From positions 34,887,413-34,951,412 of the forward strand of contig OZ018410.1 in assembly GCA_963969595.1 (NCBI GenBank): a DNA stretch of 64,000 nt. Reading direction: 5' to 3'. Position numbers and translations under genes: made by a program. The stretch is from Neckera pumila. Taxonomy: Eukaryota; Streptophyta; Bryopsida; Hypnales; Neckeraceae. The notes beneath the pieces were generated by a model, which worked only from the letters and a program-made list of their open reading frames with translations, was not told the DNA's origin and did not search any database. Shown piece after piece: positions 21,061-33,590 of the stretch; within the stretch, counting starts at the first letter, position 1, and every line of letters begins with the position of its first letter.

Positions 21061-21324
21061 ATGGCGATGGCGATGGCGAACCCTAAATTCGCCCAGCAAC
21101 TGCACTCGGAAGCTCTTGGAGAAGTGGATTGCAGTGCATTCTTGACTGCATTTCTTTCGAGGAAAGCACGCCCATGTGTTTGTCCAGGACACACAAGTGG
21201 GAGTCAGAGTTGGAATTTGAAGCATAAGCTTCTGGGAGGATTACGGCCCCATCACCAAGCATCACCAAGTTTGCCATCCAAGCACGGATACCTTCATTCC
21301 AGAAATGGTCATATTCCAAGATGA
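21061..21324 (+). CDS. small ORF of doubtful status, divergent to GNAT
   Basis: An ORF of 87 codons starting with repeated GCGATG (MAMAMANPKFAQQLHSEALG) begins only 54 bases from the acetyltransferase start, on the opposite strand. The first 40 residues look protein-like (DCSAFLTAFLSRKARP); the rest is rich in His, Ser and Gly with no recognised motif. It could be the first exon of a lost gene, or simply antisense to the GNAT 5' UTR. Confidence 0.2.
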   Translation: MAMAMANPKFAQQLHSEALGEVDCSAFLTAFLSRKARPCVCPGHTSGSQSWNLKHKLLGGLRPHHQASPSLPSKHGYLHSRNGHIPR

Positions 21325-21423
21325 ATACCCTAGCATGAGGCCACCTTCAGCACATTTTTGCCAAATAATTTTTTCAAATTGGACATAACATTGTATAATT
21401 AGGCAATGATCCTGCCCATGCAG

Positions 21424-21566
21424 GTTAACCCTTGAAGGCCAAATTGGTGACCACGGAAATCATCCCTTTGGTTACCATGTGAATCATTGACTTAAAAAAA
21501 ATGCAAAAGTACAACAAAAATCCGAGGAGTGTTGCATTTCCATCCCCATTGGCATTTAAGGGTTAA
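21424..21566. mobile_element. short TIR element (TTAACCCTT ends)
   Basis: The left end TTAACCCTTGAAGGCCAAATT and the reverse complement of the right end (TTAACCCTTAAATGCCAATGG) match at most positions over about 20 bases and enclose 143 bases without an ORF. The ends resemble those of the larger TTAACCCCTAAAGG family at 50.6-60.8 kb. Confidence 0.5.
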
Positions 21567-24500
21567 AGATATTATGCCTCCCTAGATGCGTGGGATAGAC
21601 TTACAATTATTTCAAGGATTGAGTTTGATTGATGAACCATATAAATTTACTATACATGAAGGTCTGATTTGGCACTTAGGTGCCAATTGAATTTCCATGT
21701 CAAATTCTCAAGTGTCTACGTCACCTCATACCATTCACAAGATGTGACATGTGGTTACAAAAAGGGCTTACTTTATGCCGTATCTGACCTTCAAATAGGG
21801 TCTGACAATTTGTTCACTAAAGGAATCCCCTTTTCAAGGCTCTAAAAAGGCCCTTGGCCTCATTGTTAAAGAATGTTTGGTATTGTCGGCTTGGTAGCTC
21901 ATTAATAAATTTTTATTAATAATTTATTTGAGAATTATTAAATATTTTTTCTTAACTTAGGATAATCTTTCAAATATTCTTGGAGGTTGAATGGTTTTCT
22001 TCGTTGCATAGGAAAGTATAATAGTCACATGGTTTTCAATGAATTAATTATTTTTCATAGTGTCCTTGCTTTGCTTGTAAAGTTAGAGGAATGTATTTGG
22101 ATTCCACATTATTTGTAGAAATGTCAAGGGATCAAGTTGTACCTTTATCTTTTCCAACATTTTGACTTCCATTATATTTAATTTTTTCTTGAATTTGACA
22201 AAGTGGCTTATTTATTTCCAAAGCTATTTGACTTCAAAAAAATTTAATTATATTTTGCTGAAGGTGACCTCAAGCTATGCATTTTACATTTTTGTACAAA
22301 GTTTTTCTAAAATTCATTCGTTGGACATTTTTAGTCCTTAATAAGAGTTCAAGGTTGACCTTAGAAGAGCACGGCCCTAGCAATAAGGTACTTAAGTTGG
22401 ATGAATAGGTGCATTTGTTGATTCTTTGTGTCCTTTAATAATCATTAAGTAGACAATATTCTCCTTTAGCATCCTTCAAGGTTAATACATACGGTGCGTC
22501 AAGAGAGAAAATTCTAAAGGGAACTTTGTCACTCCTTTCATATGTGAGAATAATTAGGAGGAAATAAAAGAACCATAAAGGGAGACCATCCAAAAGAGTT
22601 TTCAAAATTTGACACAAGGAGGTGGCTTCAAAAATAAGAAACTTTTTGAAAATCCAAAAACTCATTCTCAATTCAACTATTTAAGGGTGACCAAACCATA
22701 ATCGTAGGGCCAAAAAATGACAAGCTCAACCAATCAACAATTCAACCCTTGCCCAACCATTTTTTTAGTTTTGGACTATAGATTGCTAAATTTCAACAAA
22801 TTAAGTAGTGTAGCTAGAAGTTTGAAGGAACTTTAAGGGAAAAACAAAATTACTTAGCTAACAAGGTTATTAAACATTGCCTTAAATTATCATTGTAACT
22901 AAAATAATAATAAAATGATGATGTAAAATTTTCTTGAATTGGAAGAACAACCAAAGTTTTGAAACCATCATAGAAAAAATGAAAAACGAAAAATAAAAGG
23001 CTACTATGTCCCTATTCTACGTACACTTGCCTTCCGTAGAATGTATTAATTACAATTTTATTGTGCCATTTACATGATTTTCCTTTTTTTAAGGCATGAT
23101 CTGCCATGGCTTCTATACTTCTGTCTTTTAGCTCAGTTTCAATGGGTTTGAAAATAATTTCGGTTTTCCAAATTCAATCCAATTTATATATCTATTTTTA
23201 GTGATTTTCTATGAACTTCCAACAATAGCACTCTCATTTACCAATTCCAAACAAATCAAAAGTTAATAATGCTTGTGCTAGGCCAAAATGTCGATTCCCT
23301 TGAAGATGCTCTAAACAAATGGTTCCATTTATCTTTATGGTGTGTCCTCCATCGGCATTGTATTGGCGCTCAATCCATAATCATTAAGTTAAGCTGTTTT
23401 CTTATTTATTTACAGTGGAAACTCTAGAACCATGCGTCCTTGGGTCACCATTTTTAGTACAATCAAAAATCCCTTTATAAAGAGGGGTGCATGGGCTTTG
23501 TTTTGTAGCAATTTGACCTATGGTGTGAAAGATATTGAATTTCAAAGTTTTTCTAAATTTAAAGATTAGAAAATGAATTTTATTTTTATTTTGACTATGG
23601 CAACGGCACAAGGCACACAACAACACAAACCCCATTTGACCAATAAAACCTCCCATGTGACCAAATCTAAACCTTAACCATCTTGTTCGGTGTAAATGCA
23701 GTTGTAGATAGGATTTTGAATGTTTAATTAACCCCTAATGATCCAAGCAACCATCTTTTGGTTGTTGCCCCTCTTTTTTGAGCTGCTCGTTCTCAAATCT
23801 TGGGAATCTTTGATAGTATTTTTGTTTTCTAGATTATAAATTGCATTATAAATCCAATGGTTGTAGTTTCATCAAATTCCAAGTTCAACTCTGCCTTGTG
23901 GAAGTTTTCAAAGTTAACAGGTGTAGTGTAGTTTACAGCTCATTTTTTGGGGTTTGGTTTGGGCATGGACCAAAAGTCAGCCAATCCATGTGCTTTTTGG
24001 CTACCTCAGAAAGGTCAACTACTTTAAAAAGGGCAGATCCAAGGAATTCAAAGAGAAGACAAGTGCCCCAATTTTTTATTTACAAACACTACTTTCATTT
24101 CAATGACCACCTAAATTTTTTCTGAAAAAAATAACTCAAATAGAAAATAAAATTTTCCACAAGCAAAAGATACCAAAATTTTATACATCAATTAAATAAA
24201 AGGATAAATTGATTTGATAGCCAAATTTGATTTCAAAGCCTTTGTTGTAGCTCTTTAGGGTGTAAAATATAAAATAACCAATTGAGAAATTTTTACACTC
24301 ATTTCCATTGCTACTTGTATATCTTAAGAAGATTTCAATTAATTTGGATTGGTTTTGCTATTTTCATTATTTATTTTCAATTTTTGCAACAAAAATGACA
24401 AAAATTACAATTTTTCACAAAACAAATTGAAATTTCTAATAGAGATATACAATTCATAGTTTCAAATAATAAAAGTATAGGATTGATATTTGAGCACAAT

Positions 24501-27500
24501 CTCATAAGCTACATTTGGCACAAACATGATGTTTGACCAATTGGCAATGGATCTTGTCCTTAAAGGGTTAAACCTCATGAACCATTCAGAAAACCATAAA
24601 TCCTTAATTCCTAATAGATTGACATGTTGTTTAATTTTTCATCATTTTTCAATTTGTGTAGGTGCATTTATAGCTTAAGAACAAAGCATTCAAGAATATA
24701 CCAAACCAAGTGGCCATGGTCATTATTAAGTATTTCTAAAAACAGACATCAAAATTTTTTAAATATTTCTTCTTAAAAAGAATTTTATGGAAAAAAATGA
24801 ATTTCTTTATTTTTAGACATTTGCTTCATTGTTTTTGCCAACTTTAATCCATTGATTGTCATTGCACATTGATATTTACCACAAAGTTTGCAAATTAGAT
24901 AATATGTATCTAACGGCCAATTTAGATCAAGGCTCTTTTAAATTCTAGATGATTGCACGAAACACCTGTAGTATTTGTTGCATTTCAATTACAATAATAC
25001 TTTTGATTTTTTTTGGAGTATTTTAAAATTAGAAAAAAAAATTTAATAATTAAAAAAATACGGCAAATGTATATACTTTTAAGATGAAGGTAACCACCAA
25101 AGGAAAAGCTTAGAAAATTTCTTAAAATAGGAGAACTAGAAAAGTGCCAAAACTTCTAGAAAATTGATATTTTGGTGTTTAAATTATTTAAAAATAGTAA
25201 AATAATTTAAATATGATCATTTCTAAAATACGGTCATTTGTAAAAACTCTATAGAGATGGTCAATCACCAAAAGAAATATCAAAAATGTGTTTTATATGT
25301 TTAAAAATGTAAGCTGAATGAAGCTCACTTTGTCGACTTTTATACCACATAAAATTACGTATTTTTAGAATTACTTTGGATTATAGCTATAAGTCTACTA
25401 GAAGACCATTTCTTCCAAATTCAAGCTCCAAATTAATTTTTGGAGGTACTAAATAGTACTAAAATCCCCAAAATTGGCAAATTTGACATAATATTGACAT
25501 ATTATTAAATAGTAAACTTTTTTTTGAAATATTTAGGAAATAAAAAAAATTTATAATAGTCACAAGTACCTTGTCTATGAATTTTGAGTCATGTTGAGTG
25601 GAAACGCAAAAGAATTAGCCAAAAAACTTATTAGCATGCAATGTGTGACAAAAAATAGTACAAGTGTTTTGTGCAATCACCCTTCTCAAAATAGCAATTG
25701 GTCAAGAAGTAACTGGTCCAATTTATGTAGGTGGCATTGTTTTTACAAAATACATGCATATATTGGGTGTTTTTAGAGAGAGTATTATTTTTGTACCCTA
25801 TTATTACATAAAATTCTGAGTTGGACAAGTATTTCAGACCCTTCACTTGGTTCTAAAACTCTTAACAATTATTTTTTGGTAAGGTATATTACTTATAAAG
25901 TTTTGCCCTTACTACCCTTGTAATGAAAATAAATTGAACATTGAAATGCACAAAGGCTACACCTTAGTGCCACATTCACAATTGCAAAAAATAAACACCA
26001 CAAGACATGAAAACAACATAATTTGGTTTTAGGATTCTAGAATTTGCATCACTTACCATGCACCGTAATTCCCAAGAAAACTGACAAGCATATGGATGCT
26101 ACTTGGATGACATTTATAAAAACTGTGAGCTCACGCTTGGTAGACATTTACTTACAATAAATAAAGAAAAGAAAAGTTTTCCTAGTAGCACATGTAGTTC
26201 AGCTATCAAAAAAAACATAGCACTTTGAGTTCAACTACTTTCTTCAGTACCTCTCTTACATTGTATAGTCCTCACGTTCTAACCCTAAACCTTCCAAAAT
26301 TTTACACCTTCACTCAAAAAGAATTCACGCAAATCATTCACATCAGCACCACCATTCAATCTAATAAGTACTACCTACACATTGTAATACTATGTGGAGT
26401 CTAAAACTCTAGCATCCCTGCCAAGTACATACAATAACAGTGCAAACAAAATTGAGATCATCCTTGTAGTCAATTTCACACAAATTGTAGCTCTTATAGA
26501 ATTAGTTTATCTAACGGCTTCTTTAAGTATTGGTGTTGTTCTCCAGGGCTTGTTGTTGTGGCGTGCAATTTCTTCAATTGTCACTAATTTCGTGTGTACG
26601 ATTTACAATGTGCTCTTGTAGTGTCTCGTGTAGTGTCAAAGAAAGAAAAATTCACAATGTCATACTCCGTCCATGCCTCAATTATCACATGCAGGTTTTG
26701 AAACTTACATGATGTAATTTGGATTGAAGGGGCTATCCTTGTACATTGGCTTCAACAACAAATTAGTGATAGTTGCCACCCATTGTGCTCCATTTGAAGA
26801 CATCAGTGCATATATATGCAAAGATGTCATCAATCTACAAAAAAAATCCTATTTGCACAACATTTCTACCACCCATCCAAGAATAGTATAGAAGGTACCC
26901 TACAAAACCACAATTACAAGTAAACTCAATGATTGCGTCCTCACAATTGGTGGACTTCTAGTGACTTTAAGATGGCTTTAGGGTCAAGAACCTTAGGCAC
27001 AGTTCAACACAATGGCACCCCTCTAAAAACCAATTTCACAAGCAAAACAAAACGCAACAACGCCAACAACAAATAACCATGGCTTTTGCAACATTGAACT
27101 GCAGATATAGCAAAAAGGAACCAAAACGCACACAAGAAGAAGGATAGCATTAAGATAAACAAAGTGAAACAAAGTGAAACCTAGCTACAAATCCATCTTT
27201 AGCAAATTAGGACACTATTTTAAGGAGTGCCGCTTCTATTGAAAGTCTCCAATGATGGTGGAATTGCCTACAAATCCAACAAAAGTGCACACAACAAAAA
27301 AAGCAAGAAGCATGATTCAACCTCATCTCACATTCTCACCAACATAGCAATGGAGAAAGAGTGGCCAGGGGAATGAAGGTGATATGAGAAGGTAAATTAA
27401 AGCCTAAAACCTATGCTTCAAAGTACTTGAATTGACACTGTGCATTTACAAAAACTTACCCACAATCCCCGCTTAGTAGAGCATCAAATCAAGTTGTCAA

Positions 27501-27812
27501 GCCACCATATAGAAAAGTTAATCTATAAATTACTCAATCTCCCCATACCATTGTAGCTTAATATTGGCATGTAAAATGAATGTAGAAACATGATAACAAA
27601 TAGCTTGAGGATTCCACAAAAAAAATAAAAATTTAAAACAAATGAAGAAACCAATAACAAAATAAATCATAGGCTTTAGATGACCAAAACCAAAAGAAAA
27701 AACGTTGATAAATTAAGTAAAAAAAGCACCATCTTTGAAACCACAATTAAATAGAATATGATAATATAATGAAATGTCTCCGGTGAAGGACCAGAGCCAA
27801 ACAAAAAAAAAA
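21567..27812. other. AT-rich gene-poor interval
   Basis: About 6.2 kb with no exon, RNA gene or clear mobile element. The sequence is AT-rich with many A/T runs, short chance ORFs only and no codon-like structure. A TTAAAGGGTTAA-like sequence at about 24555 resembles the end of the TTAACCC elements but has no partner. Confidence 0.55.
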
Positions 27813-27980
27813 CATTAGAAAGGATTCGGGGCCTTTCAAATATCTTTATAACAATTATTTTTTCAAAAATGATGTGGCAATGACTATGCTACATCAGCCA
27901 ATCGCTGCAATTGCGTTCCCACAATTTGGGAACGCAGAGGGAGCTCACAACCTCCCAAAGGCCTTCAACACCCTCTAATG
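27813..27980. mobile_element. MITE-like element, CATTAG family, copy 1
   Basis: The left end CATTAGAAAGGATTCGGGGC and the inverted right end CATTAGAGGGTGTTGAAGGC share the CATTAGA...GGCCT plan. The interior carries GCGTTCCCACAATTTGGGAACGC (27908-27932), an inverted repeat. Read on the minus strand it parallels the 32753 element: GCGTTCCC core, then GGCTGATGT, then GCCACATCAT. Confidence 0.6.
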
Positions 27981-28236
27981 CATTACAACAAATTTGGGGC
28001 CTTCAGAGGTCCGTTTGAGTTTTGAAAGCAGTACAAATACAATGAAAACAAAAAATTATTATTTTTAATATGAAAAAAAAATTAAAATTGCAATCTCACA
28101 TGTTAGATCATATGCCACTTTAGATTGTACTTCAAAAAATTAACATATATATTTTTAATTATTTTTTAATTTCCTATATTTGCATTGTTGTTGAAGGTCA
28201 AGCGTCCCTCTGGAGGTCTAGATTTTTTCTAATAGA
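27981..28236. mobile_element. possible second CATTA-ended element, adjacent
   Basis: Directly abutting the previous element, CATTACAACAAATTTGGGGCC (27981-) pairs loosely with the inverted CTATTAGAAAAAATCTAGACC at about 28214-28236. The interior is AT-rich and non-coding. The terminal match is weaker than in the other copies. Confidence 0.3.
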
Positions 28237-28871
28237 AGACCAACATAAATACAAAAATTTCCCATCTAGATCCAAAATTTTGTCTCAGTTTTTGCACTTT
28301 CCTTGACCACCATATTCCATTATTAGTAGTTTGTGGCAAGGTATTTGGATTTTTCATTCTTCCATTTTTTGTCCTACTTTTAGTTGCTCTTGATGTTGAA
28401 CTCACTCATAACATTCAATAGCTTTCAAAGACGTTACCTTTTCCTCTCTAGAGTCCTCATATTCAAAATTCATCTTCACATCATTAATCTAAGTTTCAGT
28501 ATTGGGAAAATGGCAATACATTATGGTGTGCTCCATTTTTGTTTATTAATTCTATAACTAGACATACAAATCAACAAATATTTGTAGAAAAAGATGGTTT
28601 GCCAAAAATCCAAAGAATCCAATGAGTAATACACTAATGCAATTTAGCCATCTACCATCAAAAACAAATCTTGATGGTAAAGTGAAGGGATTACATCTTT
28701 GACATTTGTAGGAATGGAGGGTGGAGACGTCATTTTTATAGTGAAATCCATTATCCATCATGAGTCCTCAAAGGATATGGGATAATTTGAAGATGAGAAC
28801 TTGACTGCTCATAGTCAAACAAAAAAATGGGATAATTTGAAGATGAGAGCTTGAGTGCTTGACTGCTCATT
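28237..28871. other. non-coding interval with ~60-bp imperfect tandem repeat
   Basis: No gene seen. GGGATAATTTGAAGATGAGA...GACTGCTCAT.GTCAAA occurs twice in tandem at about 28769-28880, with the second copy running into the following foldback element. Confidence 0.55.
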
Positions 28872-29267
28872 GTCAAAACAAAAATTTATATTTGGAATAG
28901 AATTTTAGACCTCATTTAGACATAGTAGGATAACTATCTTCAAAAAACTTTGAACTAAAAAAAACTATAAAATCGAGTTAAATTTCATCTCCAAAAATCC
29001 GTTTGAGATTTTTAGCCTCCAATCAAAAGTTATAGACAAAATTCAAAGAGGATGTTTGAAAATGTTAAAGAAAATGTTCCTTTCAACCCCTCTCTGAAAT
29101 TTGTCCATAACTTTTGATTAAAGGCTCAAAATCTCAAACAAAAATTTGGAGATGAAATTTAACTTGATTTACTAAATTTTTTTGTTCAAATTTTTTTGAG
29201 AAAAGTTATCCTAATATGCCTAAATGAAGTCTAAAATTTTACTTCAAACACAATTCCTGCTTTTGAC
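28872..29267. mobile_element. 396-bp foldback element (long inverted repeat)
   Basis: The left arm (28872 to about 29060) and the right arm (about 29085-29267) are reverse complements over roughly 180 bases with moderate divergence. Shared blocks include GTCAAAA at both outer ends, AATTTTAGAC.TCATTTA, TTAGGATAACT-like, GTTAAATTTCATCTCCAAA, TTTGAGATTTT and ATCAAAAGTTAT. The loop is short. No ORF; a non-autonomous DNA element or small-RNA-generating hairpin. Confidence 0.75.
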
Positions 29268-29599
29268 TTACGTATGAGTTGTTGAAGCTTCTACTCATTC
29301 TAATTTGCATATCCCACATGGGTTCATTTACCTCCTAACACCCCAAATGTACATATACTGCTTCTCTTCTCATTCAAAAATTCAAATATAAAGTGTTTTT
29401 TGTATTAATACAAAGTACATGTTTGATTAATTGTTTTTTAGTTCTTTTTAGCTTTTGAAATGTTTGGTTCATTGTTTTCAATGAGTGTAGAATGCTACTT
29501 TTTTTTTAATTTTTAATGTACAGTATACAATTGTAGCCAGTGGACCTACTTCAATTCTTTGACAAATATCACCACATGTATGTAGTTATTGATGGAGGT

Positions 29600-29666
29600 G
29601 TGGAATATACCACAACATTTCATCCTTTGGATGAAATGATGTGATATATTTGGAGGTATATTCCAC
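29600..29666. repeat. nested hairpin
   Basis: Outer arms GTGGAATATACC (29600-29611) and GGTATATTCCAC (29655-29666) are perfect reverse complements. They enclose an inner inverted pair CATTTCATCC / GGATGAAATG. Confidence 0.75.
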
Positions 29667-32600
29667 ATCATTTCGTCCAAAGGAAGGCGTAGCATTGATT
29701 GCTACCAAATGTTATGCTACACTTGGTTCCCTCAAAACAAAATGAACTCTGCAACTGTTACCAAGTTCCAAAAACCAAAAAGAATTGGAAGCGGTTGCAA
29801 TTAGATAATCTTCAGTATTGTTAAAATAAGTAGAATTCAAAATATGGGTTAGCCTATACTTAGTGATCATAGAAGGATTTCCATTGAGTTCATTAAAAAG
29901 TGTGGATTTGTAAAGATTCTTACCATTTATTGTTATTGTAGGATTATACTGTAAGGTGTCTGACCTACCTTTAGGTGCTTGATTTTCTCATTCTGTTAGT
30001 ACTCAAGTGATAACATCTTGGGCCTTATGTTCTAGCAATCCCATTGCATTCAATCCATCATCGACTATGTTTTCTTCATCTGCGTTCATTGCTTCTTCAA
30101 TTGAGTCATAAATTCCTTCCTTAAGGGTCATTGTCATGACCTTTGCATACCATCTTCACCTGCTATAAGATGCTTTGCCAATTTGTATGTGAATCCAAAC
30201 ATCAAATCCTTACATTCTTCAACCCACGACTTTAGAAACCATTTCTTATTTCTAGCTGCAATTGAAGGAGCCATATTATAAACACAAATCATGCCTTGAG
30301 CCTCTTTTAGTCCTTGCTTTAGTGCTTTCTTTAAAACTTCATCAATCATGAGCCTATACACTAGAATTTTCAAGGATTGCTTGAATTTCTCCTAGTTTCT
30401 TGTATAGGGTGCAAATTTGACTATACATTTTTCTAATTGTTATTGGTATAATTTACAATAGATAATTGTCTCTAAGTATTGGCACAATTTAGGAGCTTAT
30501 GAAAATTATATACTCTCTCTATCCTTGCCATCCCTCTATATGATTAAAAAATTTCGCAACAATCAAATCTTGTTAAGTATTGGCATTGTTTTTCACCACA
30601 AAAGTATTGGTGTGGCACCCAAAGCAAAGAGCATGAGCCAAAGCAAGGACAATAAAAAATGTTGCTATTTTTAGAGAATTTGGACACACAATCTAAACCC
30701 CCACATTTTTGCTTAGAAGATTGAGCTACAATGTGTAAGAAGAATTGAAGTGGTATCAAAATTGGTTTGATCCCTCAAGGATGAGCATCATTGGTATCGA
30801 TTGGTACTCTACCTCCTCTCCTCATTATATTAACCTCCAGTTGACGTTTTAGTGGAATTTGAGTGAGAAGGGATGATGACTAAGTTTATTGTTGATGAAA
30901 AGCAACACCATTGCTTTGAAGGAGAGTGCTAGCATGTGAGCATAGAATCTATGAGCCCATGAATCTAGGAGTTTATACTATAGACACCTTTTATATATGG
31001 TTCCAGGTGTCTATGTCATAGATACCTATATTCTAGATTCTTTCCATATTATAGTATACCTATTTTATAGGTGCATATGTTATAAACACCTTCAATTAAA
31101 TAGTTGTAGGTACATGTCTACAACTAGGTTCAAGGCTTGTAAGCTCATGTCTCTATACTCAAGTGCTAGTATTGTTGTTGCTTTTTGTGGTAGAATCTAG
31201 CAGACAACAGATTAGTGTATTGCATTGACCATTAATTTGTGCACCGCCATTGATCACATTGCACAATGTTGCATCACCAACCTATTAGACATTTATTCAA
31301 CAAGCACTTCATCAATTTTGGATAATTGTGACAACTCCGAGAAATTTAATTTTGTCAGATTGGCACACTTCTATTAAAATGGACCCTTGAAGGAAGGAAG
31401 GAAAATAAGTATCCTAGAGAGCCAGAAGGGGAATGGATGAAAAGCACTTTGCTTACTAGTTTGAACATCTATTTATACAACTGCCTAATGCAAATGTCAA
31501 ATTGGCCCATGGAATACCATCGATAAAATAAAATTGATGTTATGAATATGCAATTGGCAACATCTTGAGGCAACATGAACACTAACTCCAAATGTCACAT
31601 TCCATCCAACTTTTCACCAATGATCAATTCTTGTAATTATGCATCTAGCAATCGAGGACAAACTTAGAATATCTTGCCAAGTAGAATGGAACCTATTGCA
31701 ATGCAACAATACAAAAAAGCTACATTAGAGTGCAAGGCTTCATTGAGAAGATGTTTAAATGGCATTAGAATTTACCAAGAATGGTTGAATTGAGGGTTGA
31801 ATGAAAGGTTGTATAGGTGTAATTGTACCAGATGAAATGGTGAGACAATTTGCATTCAATACAAGAGAGAAAATACCAAATGGTTACATGATAGATACAT
31901 TATCACAATGTCTCTTGGCCAATTATCATTTGCTAATTTGCTTTATCTTCAACATTCCTAAGTGCCTTTCGCCACTCCCACTTCTGTACTGGAGACTAAA
32001 TTGATGTAGAATAAAAATGTAGAGATGCCAAAGAACTCTCGCTATAGTAGAGGCTAGGATCAAGAACTTAGACATATAAGCTTAGAATTAGAGGCAATAG
32101 TTTGATTGGAACCTGTTTCCTTTTGTATTCATAAAAGAAAAACTCCCACAACATCAAGGCATATAGGCAATTGGGGTTCTTGTTTCTAGCAATGTGAGTT
32201 GCTTAGGGTAATGCAACTTCAAATGCTCTTGCACCTTCTAAGTAGAGATAAGTTAGAAATTGATTTTGTCCCTTTGGATACAAAGATGAAAATTGATGGC
32301 AATCAATTCCAACATTGGAATGAAGGCTACCACAATCAAGCTTCATTGTTTGAATTGGTACTTGGGAATTGCTAGAACTTGAATTTTTGAGTTCTTGTGA
32401 GTTGCCCAACATAATACTAACTCAATAATACGCATGGTCTTATGAGATCAGCTATTGTGTACTAATATGACACAAATTTCTTACATCAGTGAAGTTTTAA
32501 ATAGAACTTAAGTTTAAAAAATTAGCTTTCAGAAAAAGACTACCCAGGTTTGAATGTTGGCAACATTCAAAAGAGAAATGACACACCTTAGTCTTGTATT

Positions 32601-32752
32601 GTATATATAAAAACCAAAAGTGAGAAAATTCCACCAAGAAACAAATAAGAGTACACTAGGAATCCAAGCATGTAATATAAATTGTAGGCAAACCAATGGC
32701 ACCTAGAAATTAAATGTAACACAAATTAATGGATGACTAGGTACAACAATCC
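29667..32752. other. AT-rich interval without genes
   Basis: Only short ORFs without recognisable domains or splice-linked partners. No RNA gene or repeat family was recognised. Confidence 0.5.
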
Positions 32753-33047
32753 CATTAGAAGAGATTTGAGGCCTTCAAGAGCCCGCGAGTTATCTTGTGT
32801 TCCTGCAGCGTTCCCACGTTGTGGAACGCAGGAAACTTGCTAGGCTGACGTGGTTGAGAGAGTGCCACGTCATTTTCAAAAAAAAAAAAAAAAAAATTTG
32901 CTTAGAATGATATTTTGGGCAAATTTATTTTTTTTCTTTTTTGGAAAAAAAAAATTCTGACAGCCCGTACCGGCTGTTCACATAATCGGGACAGCATTGG
33001 GAACGGGCCTGAAATGGCCCTCTAATGCCCTCAAATCTCTTCTAATG
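32753..33047. mobile_element. MITE-like element, CATTAG family, copy 2
   Basis: A perfect 19-bp terminal inverted repeat: CATTAGAAGAGATTTGAGG at 32753-32771 and its reverse complement at 33029-33047. The interior (295 bases in total) holds a GCGTTCCCACGTTGTGGAACGC inverted core near 32809-32831, then GGCTGACGTGG, GTGCCACGTCAT and an A-run. It is non-coding and collinear with the reverse strand of the 27813 element. Confidence 0.75.
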
Positions 33048-33460
33048 ATTACCTCACCAGTAATCAATTTGTCAATTTGCCTTTTGGTGGTCCTTGAAGA
33101 GTACTCAATGAGAGAACATGAGAAAATCATGTCTTGTTCTATCAAGATAAATCTCTCTTGTACCATCGAGTTGTCAAATTATCTTCTAAGTGTATCTCAA
33201 CATCTCTTGATTGTGCTCTCTATCCCGATAAGGCTAGAGTCTTCTTTAAGTGCTTTGATAATATCTGGCTCCAAACAAATTTTTTTGGTGAGAGGTCCCA
33301 CTTGCAGGTGAACTGGAATCTTGCTCACCCCAAGATGGGATCTATTGCCTAAGCTTCTGGCCTTTGCCTCTTACTCTTTCCTCTGACCGCTAGTTTTGGT
33401 TGGTGTTACGAGTTGGCTTGTGGATTTTTAGCTTGCTTAAAAAAGAAATAGAAGGAAAGG
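33048..33460. other. non-coding or decayed retroelement sequence
   Basis: A 72-codon open stretch at 33134-33352 (ending HLQVNWNLAHPKMGSIA) precedes the retroposon-like tail and might be decayed LINE coding sequence, but no reverse-transcriptase motif is visible. Confidence 0.3.
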
Positions 33461-33464
33461 AATA

Positions 33465-33567
33465 TAAATGTGGAAAATGTAAATACTTCGCCGAGGACAT
33501 ATTCCCTTGGTCCTCTGTATTGTTTCCCTTTGCAATAGAAATTGTCCATGTGTTTCAAGAGGAAAAA
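33465..33567 (+). mobile_element. retroposon 3' tail, copy 2
   Basis: GGAAAATGTAAATACTTC through GCAATAGAAATTGTCCATGT matches the minus-strand sequence at 4995-5125 over about 80 bases, and is followed by an A-rich stretch. Confidence 0.45.
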
Positions 33568-33590
33568 AACATCACTTGATAGAATGTTTT

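Noticed and set aside
30134..30373. 79-codon minus-strand ORF
   Set aside because: Isolated in AT-rich DNA, no domain, no exon partners.
33134..33352. LINE coding remnant upstream of the retroposon tail
   Set aside because: No reverse-transcriptase or endonuclease motif visible in the 72 codons; noted only as unclassified.
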